Source: Bacillota bacterium (GTDB taxonomy: Bacteria > Bacillota > Clostridia > Lachnospirales > Lachnospiraceae). Taken from it: a DNA stretch of 64,000 nt. The DNA is taken from NCBI GenBank assembly GCA_023415055.1, contig JAEZLZ010000140.1:51198-115197 (forward strand), given 5' to 3'. Of this stretch, positions 16,651-25,644 are shown piece by piece. The position numbers and the translations under genes were made by a program. The notes under the pieces are model-generated. The model saw nothing but the letters and a program-made list of their open reading frames with translations. It was not told the origin of the DNA and did no database searches. Position 1 is the stretch's first letter, and every line of letters begins with the position of its first letter.

Positions 16651-16713
16651 GAAACTGGCAAGACATGATGCTGACAATGTAAAAAGCAATCATGTGATGT
16701 CAGTTTCTTTTTA
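16651..16713 (+). terminator. Terminator of the PII-like/antiporter operon
   Basis: GAAACTG (16651-16657) pairs with CAGTTTC (16701-16707), with an inner CATGAT/ATCATG stem. TTTTTATTTT follows. Confidence 0.65.
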
Positions 16714-16738
16714 TTTTATTAGGCTGGTTAATGAAATA

Positions 16739-16776
16739 ACCAGTTAGTTTGCAAAATCGACCAGTTACTGTATAAT
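16739..16776 (+). promoter_or_regulatory. Promoter with LytTR-type direct repeats
   Basis: ACCAGTTA occurs at 16739-16746 and 16760-16767, 21 bp apart. The repeats resemble LytTR recognition elements (around a GTT core). A promoter, TTGCAA (16749-16754), 16 bases, TATAAT (16771-16776), is interleaved with them. This is likely the autoregulatory site of the LytTR gene that follows. Confidence 0.6.
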
Positions 16777-16826
16777 TATTTTAATTGAGTTCAAATTATA
16801 CTATATTATTTGCAGGCGGTATACAA

Positions 16827-17267
16827 ATGAAAATTAAATTGATCATCGATAAGAAGTACACGGAACCGGAGATACATATTTGTAATGAAGAAAAGAATAA
16901 GGAGATAGAACGACTGGCACAGATTGTATCAGACGCAGTGAATACCACCATCACCGGTTATGCAGAAAATGGCGTGGAACTGCTAAGCTGTGAAACTATC
17001 ATTCGGATCTATACGGAGAACCAAAAGATTTATGCAGCGACAAGTAATGGAACCTATCGCTTACATCAAAGATTGTTTGAGCTGGAGGAAATATTGGACA
17101 GCAAAAGATTTATCAGAATATCCAATTCCGAGATTGTGAATCTTCGCAAAATCAAACGTCTTGATACCAGCATAACCGGAACGATACGCATGTATCTTCA
17201 AGGAGATAATGAGACCTTTGTATCTCGTCGTTATGTAGCTAAGATTAAGAAAGTATTGGAGATTTGA
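16827..17267 (+). CDS. LytTR-domain DNA-binding regulator
   Basis: 146 residues from the ATG at 16827; an upstream TTG would add 14 poorly conserved residues. The first 40 residues are a short helical lead. The LytTR domain covers about 48-146: ENGVELLSCETIIRIYTENQ, LHQRLFELEEIL, RFIRISNSEIVNLRKIKRL and FVSRRYVAKIKKVL, all standard landmarks. It lacks a receiver domain, as in the LytTR-DUF3021 pairs, where the partner membrane protein modulates activity. The next gene begins 10 bases after its stop. Confidence 0.88.
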   Translation: MKIKLIIDKKYTEPEIHICNEEKNKEIERLAQIVSDAVNTTITGYAENGVELLSCETIIRIYTENQKIYAATSNGTYRLHQRLFELEEILDSKRFIRISNSEIVNLRKIKRLDTSITGTIRMYLQGDNETFVSRRYVAKIKKVLEI

Positions 17268-17277
17268 GGTGATAAAA

Positions 17278-17748
17278 ATGCTTAAGAATGCGTTAATCAG
17301 AGGTATCAACAGCTTTATGTATGCAATTGCATTGAATGTCCTATTGGCGTTTGTAATTACGGCAATTGTGAATAAACCCGACTTTGTACCGTTAGTCCCG
17401 GATTATGGTGCTCATTTTGATTCGAATATCACTGCTCTTTTATTGCAAATTGTTTTAGTCGGGCTGACGAGTGCAGCCTTCGGAGCAGGATCAATAATTT
17501 TTGAGCTTGAACGCTGGAGTCTGCTAAAACAAAGTATCGTATACTTTATCGCTACTACGGTAATCTGGGTACCGGTAAGTATATTCTGCTGGAGCATAAA
17601 TAAGTACCCCACAGCCTTTATCAGCATACTCAGCAGCTATGTCACATCCTATTTGATTGTTTGGATGATTCAATATCGTTTGTGTAAAAGATCTGTCACT
17701 AAGATAAACCAAAAGCTGCTTCAAATCAATGAACTAGAATCGAAATAA
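17278..17748 (+). CDS. DUF3021 membrane protein, LytTR partner
   Basis: 156 residues from the ATG at 17278 (after GAGGTGAT). Four membrane segments at about 12-35, 55-80, 90-110 and 115-135 and a short charged tail match DUF3021. In the family these proteins are encoded next to a single-domain LytTR regulator and are believed to inhibit it, as in the LytTR regulatory systems of streptococci. An ABC exporter follows directly and is the probable target of the pair. Confidence 0.85.
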   Translation: MLKNALIRGINSFMYAIALNVLLAFVITAIVNKPDFVPLVPDYGAHFDSNITALLLQIVLVGLTSAAFGAGSIIFELERWSLLKQSIVYFIATTVIWVPVSIFCWSINKYPTAFISILSSYVTSYLIVWMIQYRLCKRSVTKINQKLLQINELESK

Positions 17749-17798
17749 CCGATCTTGTGTTTAGAAAAACAAAGAGCAGCGTAGAGAAGGAGATTAGT

Positions 17799-18518
17799 AT
17801 GACAAATGCAATTGAAATTAAGAATCTGAGAAAAGAATTTGGTAGCAAAGTAGCCGTAAATGATATTTCACTTACGATTGAGGAAGGAAAAATCTTCTCA
17901 TTGCTTGGAGTAAACGGTGCCGGCAAGACTACCACAATCCGCATACTTACCGGACTTTCCAGACCTACCGCGGGAGAGGTTCGTATCTTTAATAAGAACT
18001 TAAACGCGGAACGGATGGATATCAAAAGGCTGTGCAATCTGTCTCCGCAGGAAACAGCCATTGCGCCGAATCTCAGTGTGAAGGAAAACCTTGCATTTAT
18101 AGCCGAGATCTATGGATATACAGGAAATAGAGCAAAGGAAAGGGTACAGCAGGTGATCGAGGATTTTTCATTGCAGGAGGTTGAGAACAGTAAGGCTAAG
18201 ACACTTTCCGGTGGATGGCAGAGAAGACTGAGTATCGCGATGGCTCTCGTGACCGAGCCGAAGCTGTTATTTCTGGATGAACCGACCTTAGGACTTGATG
18301 TTTTGGCAAGAAGAGAACTTTGGAGGATTATCGAAAAGCTAAGAGGTAAGATTACCATTGTCCTCACGACTCACTATATGGAGGAAGCAGAGAGCCTGTC
18401 GGATGATATTGCAGTTATGGTGAAGGGTGTCATTAAAGCAAAGGGATCTGTTGATGATTTAAAGCGTAGGACCGGAAAAGATAATCTCGAAGAAGCATTT
18501 ATCGCAATTGCAGAATAA
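17799..18518 (+). CDS. ABC transporter ATP-binding protein
   Basis: 239 residues from the ATG at 17799 after GAGAAGGAG. Walker A GVNGAGKTTT (near 38-47), Q-loop LSPQETAI, signature LSGGWQRRLSIAMAL (near 134), Walker B LLFLDEPTLGLD and switch TTHYMEEAE. The subfamily is the DRA/CcmA type that works with ABC-2 permeases for export of drugs, lantibiotics or lipids. The signature has Trp where Gln-Gln is common, a minor variation. It lies in one operon with LytTR, DUF3021 and the following permease. Confidence 0.93.
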   Translation: MTNAIEIKNLRKEFGSKVAVNDISLTIEEGKIFSLLGVNGAGKTTTIRILTGLSRPTAGEVRIFNKNLNAERMDIKRLCNLSPQETAIAPNLSVKENLAFIAEIYGYTGNRAKERVQQVIEDFSLQEVENSKAKTLSGGWQRRLSIAMALVTEPKLLFLDEPTLGLDVLARRELWRIIEKLRGKITIVLTTHYMEEAESLSDDIAVMVKGVIKAKGSVDDLKRRTGKDNLEEAFIAIAE

Positions 18519-18564
18519 ATAGAGATTACTATAGTAATAAATGTTATATGAGGAGGTTATTATT

Positions 18565-19326
18565 ATGAGAAGTATTGTATTTAGTAAACGAACCATAAAG
18601 GAATTATTAAGAGATCCTTTAAGCTATATATTCTGCCTGGGCTTTCCTTTGGTCATGCTGATCATCATGACGATTGTTGACCGGAGTATTCCGAAAGAAG
18701 CAGAGATGGAGCTCTTTCATATCCAGTCATTAGCACCTGGAATAGCATTGTTTGGTTTGACTTTTGTAATGCTGTTTACCTGCCTACAGGTATCGAAGGA
18801 TCGAGCCGGAGCATTCTTAATGAGATTGTATGCATCGCCGATGCGGGCGTTGGACTTTATCAGCGGATATACTCTTCCCTTAATGATAATATCTATTTTA
18901 CAGATCGTAATTGCTTTTGCTTCAGCAATCGTGATAGGCAATGCTACGGGATATTCCTTTCACCTGTGGAATGTCTTGCTCAGCATCCTGGTATTGTTAC
19001 CCTCAGCATTGATGTTCATCGCCTTAGGCCTGTTCTTTGGAACCTTGCTTGGAGAAAAAGCGGCGCCGGGGATATGCTCCATCATAATATCAGCGGCAAG
19101 TATGCTTGGTGGTGTTTGGATGGATGTGGATGCCATCGGGGGTACCTTTGGAAAGTTTTGTCGTGCTTTGCCCTTTTACCATGGGGTAAGTGCTGCACGT
19201 TTGGCACTTCAGGGTAATTATGAGAAGCTTGTAAAACCGCTCTTGATTATATTAATTTATGCTTTCGCAATCTATTTTATCTCAGCCCTCTTATTTAGAA
19301 GAAAAATGCAGAGTGATCTAAGATAA
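18565..19326 (+). CDS. ABC-2 type permease
   Basis: 253 residues from the ATG at 18565, which follows GAGGAGG. Six membrane segments. The start MRSIVFSKRTIKELLRDPLS is the usual cytosolic lead of ABC-2 permeases, followed by FCLGFPLVMLIIMTIVD, and the middle carries FTCLQVSKDRAGAFLMRLYA with the conserved E/D-R-G-type loop. It forms an exporter with the preceding ATPase. A terminator follows at 19380. Confidence 0.88.
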   Translation: MRSIVFSKRTIKELLRDPLSYIFCLGFPLVMLIIMTIVDRSIPKEAEMELFHIQSLAPGIALFGLTFVMLFTCLQVSKDRAGAFLMRLYASPMRALDFISGYTLPLMIISILQIVIAFASAIVIGNATGYSFHLWNVLLSILVLLPSALMFIALGLFFGTLLGEKAAPGICSIIISAASMLGGVWMDVDAIGGTFGKFCRALPFYHGVSAARLALQGNYEKLVKPLLIILIYAFAIYFISALLFRRKMQSDLR

Positions 19327-19379
19327 AAAGAAGGATGAAAGGCCTTATTATATACAGATCAGACCGGGTATTGATAGAG

Positions 19380-19434
19380 AGGATCGCACATTTCCTGCGC
19401 ACAGAGTGTAGAAGAAAATAGTGCGATCCTTTTA
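19380..19434 (+). terminator. Terminator of the LytTR/ABC operon
   Basis: AGGATCGCAC (19380-19389) pairs perfectly with GTGCGATCCT (19421-19430), followed by TTTT. Confidence 0.75.
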
Positions 19435-19461
19435 TGATGTAACGAATTTGTATTTAGTTAC

Positions 19462-19743
19462 AAAGAATCCATTTCTGACTCAAAGCTTGCATAGGAGAAA
19501 ACCTTTTCCTCCGGTACGATTGCAATTTACCGGGTCAAGGAAATAGCTTCCGGGGCAGTCTCCGTCGGCGAGCCTACGGGTGGTGCACTGGATTGCTACG
19601 AAGATGCTCGCGGCTTTAATCTGCCGAATTCTCAGATTCGCATGAACTATAGTACCAAGTACTTCGAGTTGTCCAGGGGCATCCAATATAAAAATGTCAG
19701 GGTAGAAACCTTTCTGCCTGAAAAGCTCCCCTTTCTATTTTGA
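19462..19743 (+). pseudogene. Remnant of an S41 (C-terminal processing) peptidase, 3' end only
   Basis: The reading frame ending at TGA 19741-19743 gives EKTFSSGTIAIYRVKEIASG then AVSVGEPTGGALDCY, and later FNLPNSQIRMNYSTKYFEL. The FSSG serine motif and the VGEPTGG segment are characteristic of S41/tail-specific peptidases. An in-frame TAG at 19492 interrupts it and no upstream part of the gene is present, so only the last third survives. Nothing else gene-like is seen between 19435 and 19882. Confidence 0.7.
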
Positions 19744-19882
19744 TAAGTACTTTTGAGGATGTGTCTGCTGATTTGAATGGATAATTTATTCTTAACAATA
19801 GAATTATGGATAATAATGTATTATAATTACAGCAGACTATAAAACAGTGGTAGAGAAATAGTATGATAACCCTAGGGGAAAG

Positions 19883-20431
19883 GTGGTGGCAGATATCTAT
19901 TTATATCATTATTACGATAAGACAGTAGGACCCTTTATGAATTTATGCGACATTCCTATGGACGAAGCAAAAGCGGTTCTTAATACAATCAAAGATACTA
20001 AGCCCAACGTACAGAGTGCGAAACGTCATCCGGAATATATGGAGGATCGGCATTATTACGAAGAAATACTAAGATCCGAGTTTACGAAAAAAGGTGGTAT
20101 TATCACAAGAAAATCGCCGCATTATATGGTGGTTGAGCATAGTCCGTGGTTAAGCACCTGGTTTGAGAACGTTACTTATGTTAAGATACCGATTGAGGAA
20201 TTTGATTTAAAAACAGTATCCTTTACCTATGGTGATTCCCATCCAACCTTCAGTCCACGGATAACAGACGGGAAGGAATACCGTAAAAAACTATATACCT
20301 ATGATGAGATATTGGAAATCATAGATAAATATGGATTCCCGCAAGACTGGAATGATGATGGGAAGTACGGTCCGGAACGCTACATTGAAGCACATATATG
20401 GTGTGACGATACGATAGACCGATACCGCTGA
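19883..20431 (+). CDS. Conserved hypothetical protein
   Basis: 182 residues beginning with one of two adjacent GTG codons after AGGGGAAAGG. The protein is soluble, rich in Tyr, His and Trp, with segments DIYLYHYYDKTVGPFMNLCD, YYEEILRSEFTKKGG and YGDSHPTFSP, and ends IEAHIWCDDTIDRYR. It has the even composition of a real gene. I do not recognise a named domain. It stands at the start of the accessory gene stretch and is followed by a MazG-like gene. Confidence 0.6.
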   Translation: MVADIYLYHYYDKTVGPFMNLCDIPMDEAKAVLNTIKDTKPNVQSAKRHPEYMEDRHYYEEILRSEFTKKGGIITRKSPHYMVVEHSPWLSTWFENVTYVKIPIEEFDLKTVSFTYGDSHPTFSPRITDGKEYRKKLYTYDEILEIIDKYGFPQDWNDDGKYGPERYIEAHIWCDDTIDRYR

Positions 20432-20538
20432 TCGATGATTAATCTGCGAAGGCAGGCTAATCATTGAGAAAAATATCTATTATACTCAGTATCATTAAGG
20501 AAATTACAATAGAGCAGGAAGTCAAGGAGAACATACTT

Positions 20539-20874
20539 ATGACCATCAATGAATATCAAAAACTGGCTATGACGACCTTGAATCCATCCTTGAATCAAAA
20601 GGATGTACTGATTAATGGAGTCATGGGATTGTGCGGAGAATCAGGGGAAGCAATTGATATCGTAAAAAAGTGGTTAGCACAGGGACATGATTTAGATAAA
20701 GAGCATCTTGCAAAGGAACTGGGGGACATCGCCTGGTATTTGGCGGAAACTGCAACAGCCTTGGACATGCCTCTGGAGGATATCTTGCAAGCCAATATCG
20801 ATAAACTAAAGAAAAGATATCCGGATGGCTTTGAATCGGATAAATCCATCTACAGGATAAAAGGAGATATATAA
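20539..20874 (+). CDS. MazG-like nucleotide pyrophosphohydrolase
   Basis: 111 residues from the ATG at 20539, preceded by AAGGAGA at 8 bases. It shows the MazG-fold metal motif as two helices: NGVMGLCGESGEAIDIVKKW (E-x2-E) and HLAKELGDIAWYLAETATAL (E-x2-D). These bind Mg2+ for hydrolysis of NTPs to NMP and pyrophosphate, a house-cleaning role. The single domain is typical of short MazG-like proteins. Longer upstream in-frame codons do not resemble the family. Confidence 0.82.
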   Translation: MTINEYQKLAMTTLNPSLNQKDVLINGVMGLCGESGEAIDIVKKWLAQGHDLDKEHLAKELGDIAWYLAETATALDMPLEDILQANIDKLKKRYPDGFESDKSIYRIKGDI

Positions 20875-20937
20875 TTTCTCTTTATTTTAATGAAGATGCT
20901 ATAACAATTAGTTACAGTTATTGTTCGGAGGATGATT

Positions 20938-21492
20938 ATGAGTTTATCAACAAAAGTGATGTCACGATCTCACTGGCCTCGGGTAATAGATAAAGAGTAT
21001 ACATATATGAAAATTAACGATCCTTTTTATAAGGGAGCAGCGGGACTGATTAGGATTAATGAGGTGGACAAACCGGCAACCATTTCATATAGTTCCATTC
21101 CGGTGAAGATCCTTGACAAGGGTTATTATTGGCTGCAAATTGGTCCGAAGGATCAGAATTACTGGATAACCGTAATGTACAATGAGATGGAAGAAATTGT
21201 TCAGTACTATTTTGATATTACAGATAAGAATACTATCCTGGATAATGGTGAATCATGGTTTTACGACCTGATGCTGGATGTTGTTGTGCTGCCGGATGGA
21301 CAACTTTTTTTACTGGATGAAGATGAATTAGTGCAAGCCTTAAATGAAGGTGCCATTACGAAGGAACAGTATGACAAAGCTTATCTTACGGCAAATAAAA
21401 TAATTGAAGAACTTGACGATAATATAGAACACTTAAGATCTATCTGTAATAGTTATTTTCAGACGTTGAAGCGGAAGCTTTCTAGGAATTAA
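20938..21492 (+). CDS. DUF402 domain protein
   Basis: 184 residues from the ATG at 20938 (6-7 bases after CGGAGG; an ATG two codons earlier is the alternative). The central part matches DUF402: KILDKGYYWLQIGP, WITVMYNEMEEIVQYYFDI and DLMLDVVVLPDGQLFLLDED, then a helical tail. DUF402 proteins include RNA-binding/nucleotide phosphatase members (FAU-1, Ntdp). The exact activity is unknown. Confidence 0.75.
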   Translation: MSLSTKVMSRSHWPRVIDKEYTYMKINDPFYKGAAGLIRINEVDKPATISYSSIPVKILDKGYYWLQIGPKDQNYWITVMYNEMEEIVQYYFDITDKNTILDNGESWFYDLMLDVVVLPDGQLFLLDEDELVQALNEGAITKEQYDKAYLTANKIIEELDDNIEHLRSICNSYFQTLKRKLSRN

Positions 21493-21650
21493 TCACCAAT
21501 GTATTATGATATTATATGACTAATACGTTGAAATTGCTTTCCATTGTGGTGTCTAAGCATTTGGTAATAACAAACCGTCGTTACAAAATGTGCATTTGCA
21601 ACGAGATGCTAGCAAGTATTGATATATGAATGTGGAAGGAGAAAGTACGG

Positions 21651-22154
21651 GTGAAGAAGGTAGTAATTATTAATGGCCCTATAGGAGTCGGTAAAACTAC
21701 TGCTGGAAAATTACTTTGTAATAGATTGGACAAATCTGCATTTGTTGATGGAGATTGGTGTTTTGATTTACATCCGTTCATTGCCAACAAAGAAACGAAA
21801 GATATGGCGATTGATAATATAGTTCATATGATTAATAATTATCTTAATTGTTCTCATTGTGATTATGTTGTGTTTAGCTGGGTTATTGACAATAAGGATA
21901 TCTATCAAAAAATAATTGAGAATATTCAAAGAGAAGATGTTCAATTATATGAGATAACTTTAAATTGTACGGAAGAAGCCTTAGTGGATAGATGGCAAAG
22001 GGATAAAATATGCGATTGGAGAACAGATGAATGGCTTAATATCAGCAAAAAATCGTTGAGATATTTTGTAGGGCTAGAGACGATTCAAATAGATACCAGC
22101 AATAAATCAGCACTTGATGTGGCTGAAAAAATCAATGAAATTGTAGTCAATTAA
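21651..22154 (+). CDS. P-loop kinase-like NTPase
   Basis: 168 residues from a GTG at 21651 that sits 8 bases after AAGGAG; an ATG 21 bases earlier overlaps that site. Walker A is GPIGVGKTTAGKLL, followed by FVDGDWCFDLHPF in the place of a shikimate kinase/gluconate kinase-type substrate site, and LTLNCTEEALVDRWQRD near the lid. The fold is that of small-molecule kinases such as the AAA_33 and CPT-like groups. The substrate is unknown. Codon usage is more AT-rich than that of the neighbours, which may point to acquisition. Confidence 0.7.
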   Translation: MKKVVIINGPIGVGKTTAGKLLCNRLDKSAFVDGDWCFDLHPFIANKETKDMAIDNIVHMINNYLNCSHCDYVVFSWVIDNKDIYQKIIENIQREDVQLYEITLNCTEEALVDRWQRDKICDWRTDEWLNISKKSLRYFVGLETIQIDTSNKSALDVAEKINEIVVN

Positions 22155-22255
22155 TAATATTATGACTCAATGATTAGCAACTACAAAGTAAGAAGTCTGC
22201 CGGTCTGTTTCATAGTAGAGCGGAATTTCATGGCATGGCAAAGGAGAATTTTATT

Positions 22256-22609
22256 ATGGAGAAACCACGTATTTTTACAATGACATTTGCAAGTGTTTAT
22301 CCCCTTTATATTCAAAAAGCAGAGAAAAAAGGGAGATCAAAAATAGAGGTAGATGAGATCATCTTTTGGCTTACCGGTTATGATGAGGCTTCGCTGCAAC
22401 AGCAAATAGAGAAGTCGGTAGATGTAGAAACCTTCTTTTTACAAGCCCCTCAGATGAATCCAAAGGCGTCCCTCATCAAGGGAACGATCTGTGGATACCG
22501 GGTGGAAGAAATAGAAGATGATATAATGCGGCAGATTCGATATTTGGATAAATTAATCGATGAGCTGGCAAAAGGGAAGACGATGCAGAAAATATTACGA
22601 GAAGAGTAA
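22256..22609 (+). CDS. DUF2200 protein
   Basis: 117 residues from the ATG at 22256 after AAAGGAG. The whole length matches DUF2200: RIFTMTFASVYPLYIQKAEK, KGRSKIEVDEIIFWLTGYD, and the end CGYRVEEIEDDIMRQIRYLD followed by KLIDELAKGK. This domain is widespread, small and soluble with no established function; it is often found near stress or resistance genes. Confidence 0.88.
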   Translation: MEKPRIFTMTFASVYPLYIQKAEKKGRSKIEVDEIIFWLTGYDEASLQQQIEKSVDVETFFLQAPQMNPKASLIKGTICGYRVEEIEDDIMRQIRYLDKLIDELAKGKTMQKILREE

Positions 22610-22821
22610 AACTGGAAAGAGAGGAACCAATCTGTTGCCGAAGGAAACCGCTAAGTTGATTAAGGAGCATTTCACTTTGTAATCTATAGATTACTAAGAA
22701 TAGAAAACCATTATACATTTTTACATTGAATTGGTAAAAAAGGTTTGATAGGAGTAAAGTGTGAAAGATTTTTCAAATCATTTATACAGTGCGCAAAAAA
22801 ACAGCACAGAAAGGAATAATT

Positions 22822-23589
22822 ATGATTGTTAAAATAGAAGATACAAAGAAGGTAGAAGCGATATTCGGTGACTGGCAGGAGAGCCTGATCTGGTCCTGCC
22901 TGCAAAACATGATGGGGAGCATTTATGCGGATAGTCAGGAGAAACCGTCATCTGCTATGGCTATTCTTGGTGATTTCTGCTTTTTTGCCGGTCTGCCACA
23001 GGAAGAGTTGGTGAAGTATAAACCGAATGAGTGTAATAAGAATTTCATCATTATGGTGCCTCAGAATGACAAATGGGTAGAGTATATTGAACATGGATAT
23101 GGTGATAAAGCAAAGAGGGTCATTCGTTATGCTATTAAGAAAGAACGGGATGTATTTGACCGGGAAAAGCTACAGGATGTGATACGATCCTTGTTATCGG
23201 AGTACTCTTTAAGAATGATCGATGAAGAAATTTATCATATGTGCAGAGAGAATGAATGGAGCATGGATCTGGTATCTCAATATCAAGATTATGACACATA
23301 CAAGCAGCTTGGAATCGGTGCTGCCATCTTAAAGGATGGAGTACTGGTTGCGGGTGCCTCCTCCTATTCAAGATATCAAGACGGAATCGAGATTGAGATC
23401 GATACGAAGGAAGAGTTCCGAAGAAAGGGGCTGGCCTCGGTATGTGGTGCCAAGCTGATTTTGGAATGTTTGGAACGAAACTTATATCCCAGCTGGGATG
23501 CACAAAACAAGTGGTCCGTAGCATTGGCTGAAAAACTTGGATATCACTTTAGCCATGAATATGCAGCCTATGAGATATGGGGATATTGA
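22822..23589 (+). CDS. GNAT family N-acetyltransferase
   Basis: 255 residues from the ATG at 22822 after AGAAAGGA. The N-terminal half is helical, like the GNAT_acetyltran group, with FFAGLPQEELVKY. The acetyl-CoA site is in the C-terminal half: IEIEIDTKEEFRRKGLASVC (R-R-K-G-L-A, near 198-203), then LYPSWDAQNKWSVALAEKLG, the Trp-Asp-x-x-Asn-x-x-S pattern of that group. It acetylates an unknown amine. A second, distantly related gene of the same group lies at 27258. Confidence 0.85.
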   Translation: MIVKIEDTKKVEAIFGDWQESLIWSCLQNMMGSIYADSQEKPSSAMAILGDFCFFAGLPQEELVKYKPNECNKNFIIMVPQNDKWVEYIEHGYGDKAKRVIRYAIKKERDVFDREKLQDVIRSLLSEYSLRMIDEEIYHMCRENEWSMDLVSQYQDYDTYKQLGIGAAILKDGVLVAGASSYSRYQDGIEIEIDTKEEFRRKGLASVCGAKLILECLERNLYPSWDAQNKWSVALAEKLGYHFSHEYAAYEIWGY

Positions 23590-23706
23590 AGCACTCCCGG
23601 TTATGAGTAGGATACATATACACCTATGAACTGATAGATATATTGCAGATAGTATAGCTTACGAAATACTAAGCATAGGTAACGAAATGGATCATGGAGG
23701 TGAAGT

Positions 23707-24630
23707 ATGGATCGTTCATTGTTGATTGATATCCCACAATATAAATCTTGGAGAAAGATTGAGAAGATAAATTACGGATGGTCGGATGATATAAAATTCT
23801 ATATAGAAGACTTAGTGGGTACTAAATTCTTACTGCGTATGAATGATATCGACAAGTTGGACGCGAAGAAAAAAGAATTCTATATAATACAAAAATTCAA
23901 TCAGCTTGAGATTACAATGTCTAAAGCAATTGATATGGGAGTTTGTAATAATGGACAGAATACTTATATGCTACTTAGCTGGATAGAAGGCCAATCCATG
24001 GACAAGGTTATTGCTACCTTAAGTGAAGAAGAACAATATCAACTGGGTATAAAAGCAGGAAAGATACTGAAGGCCATTCATAGTCTTTCGGTTGAACCTG
24101 TTGATTTACCAAAGGGAAAGAAAATAGGGAAAAAGCTATTACAACTACAGAAATATGAAAATTCAAAGAACAGAATCCCGAATGACGAAAAGGTAATTAA
24201 TTATGTGAAAGAGAATATCAACTTGATGTGCCAGACGGAGCCGGTGTATGAACATGGAGATTTTCATCTCGGAAATATGGTTTATACACCCCAAAAGGAG
24301 GTTGGAATCATTGATTTCAATCGATGGGAATGCGGTGATCGATATGAAGAGTTTTACAAACTTCAAAGCTTCAATAATGACCTGAGCGTTGCTTTTTCCA
24401 TCGGACAATTACATGGTTATTTTAACGGGGAGCCGTCTTTAGATTTCTGGAAGGTTCAAGCAGTCTATGTCGCTCACAGCGCATTGTGGTCAATTGAATG
24501 GGCAACCAGATTCGGAGAAGAGGATATCTCTAATATGACACGCATCTGTCATAACGCATTTCGCGATTATGATAATTTCAACCTACTTATTCCTAAATGG
24601 TACACAGAGAAGAGACAATACAACAGATAA
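23707..24630 (+). CDS. APH/choline kinase family phosphotransferase
   Basis: 307 residues. The protein-kinase-like fold has KFLLRMND in the N-lobe (Lys-type strand), the hinge MLLSWIEGQSMDKV, the Brenner box HGDFHLGN (catalytic Asp185) and the metal-binding IIDFNRWECGD (Asp203). It phosphorylates a small hydroxyl compound; aminoglycosides or antibiotics are possible, but many family members act on metabolites. The Nudix gene follows 12 bases later, so the two are probably co-transcribed. Confidence 0.83.
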   Translation: MDRSLLIDIPQYKSWRKIEKINYGWSDDIKFYIEDLVGTKFLLRMNDIDKLDAKKKEFYIIQKFNQLEITMSKAIDMGVCNNGQNTYMLLSWIEGQSMDKVIATLSEEEQYQLGIKAGKILKAIHSLSVEPVDLPKGKKIGKKLLQLQKYENSKNRIPNDEKVINYVKENINLMCQTEPVYEHGDFHLGNMVYTPQKEVGIIDFNRWECGDRYEEFYKLQSFNNDLSVAFSIGQLHGYFNGEPSLDFWKVQAVYVAHSALWSIEWATRFGEEDISNMTRICHNAFRDYDNFNLLIPKWYTEKRQYNR

Positions 24631-24642
24631 AGGAGACGCAGC

Positions 24643-25080
24643 ATGGAACGAAAAATACGTAATTCGGCCAAGGCACTGATCATCCGTGACGGAAAAATGT
24701 TGGTATCAAAAATTGATGAAAATGGCGAGATCTACTATGTTATGCCGGGCGGGGGACAAGAAGTGGATGAACTGTTATCGGATACATTGAAAAGGGAATG
24801 CGCAGAAGAAATGGGGATACTCATTGAACCGAAATCACTTGTCTTTGTGGTGGAGGGAGTCACAGGAGAAAGGTTCCATCGAGTGGATCTGGTTTTCTTG
24901 TGCGACTATATCGGTGAGATAGAAGATGCAGAGATTCAAGGGGATACAAATCAAGTCGGAGTGGAATGGTTATCCATAGATAATCTACAGAATGAAGTAC
25001 TCTATCCATCAAAACTTCGATCTCAGATAATAAATCTATATTATAACAGAGCGACAGAAGTGTATCTTGGAAAATCATAA
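24643..25080 (+). CDS. Nudix hydrolase
   Basis: 145 residues with a complete Nudix box: GGQEVDE, seven residues, then RECAEEMGI (G-x5-E-x7-R-E-x2-E-E-x-G-U, about residues 40-62). It hydrolyses a nucleoside diphosphate linked to another group. The ATG follows AAGGAGAC. It lies 12 bases after the phosphotransferase gene. Confidence 0.9.
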   Translation: MERKIRNSAKALIIRDGKMLVSKIDENGEIYYVMPGGGQEVDELLSDTLKRECAEEMGILIEPKSLVFVVEGVTGERFHRVDLVFLCDYIGEIEDAEIQGDTNQVGVEWLSIDNLQNEVLYPSKLRSQIINLYYNRATEVYLGKS

Positions 25081-25220
25081 TTCATATGAAATGGATTTTG
25101 TTTTTAAATGTCCTCAGTAAAGATACTAATATCCGTTGTTCCGACAGGTATGTTAATATCTATTATAAGGGTTTCAAAATATTGAATGAAAACGATGGTA
25201 AATTAGGGAGGATACTTTGT

Positions 25221-25619
25221 ATGAAAAAGATCTGCACCTGTATTTTATTGATTATATTTCTCGTCTTGTTATCCGCATGTCATAACGATAGTTCTTCGGA
25301 CAAGGTAGAGAACGGAACCTATATTTTAGATCAGAAGGAATCCGATGAAGGAGAGGTTCTTCCCTATATTAACATAGAAGAGAATAAAATGGTATTTTCT
25401 TATAATTTACTGAGCAGTTATCTTCCCTATGGAACCTTTACTGTTAAAGATGGTATGCTAACGATGACTACCGATGATAAAAAGTATACTTATGTATTTC
25501 AGATCGATGGAGATAATCTTATTTTTCAAAAAGATAAGTCTTCCTCTGTAAATTTAATCGATGACAGGTTGGGTACCAAGTTAACCGATCAGGCAAAGTT
25601 TCATCGAAGGGAAGAATGA
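25221..25619 (+). CDS. Small lipoprotein, function unknown
   Basis: 132 residues from the ATG at 25221 after AGGGAGG. The lipoprotein signal is MKKICTCILLIIFLVLLSAC with the lipobox LSAC (Cys20). The mature part (HNDSSSDKVENGTYILDQKE onward) is a small beta-rich domain with LPYGTFTVKDGMLTMTTDD, reminiscent of lipocalin-like single-domain lipoproteins of Firmicutes. A longer reading frame begins upstream at 25086 but has no ribosome site and puts the signal in the middle, so I prefer the later start. Confidence 0.75.
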   Translation: MKKICTCILLIIFLVLLSACHNDSSSDKVENGTYILDQKESDEGEVLPYINIEENKMVFSYNLLSSYLPYGTFTVKDGMLTMTTDDKKYTYVFQIDGDNLIFQKDKSSSVNLIDDRLGTKLTDQAKFHRREE

Positions 25620-25644
25620 CGATCAACATGCTTAGGAGGTAGTT

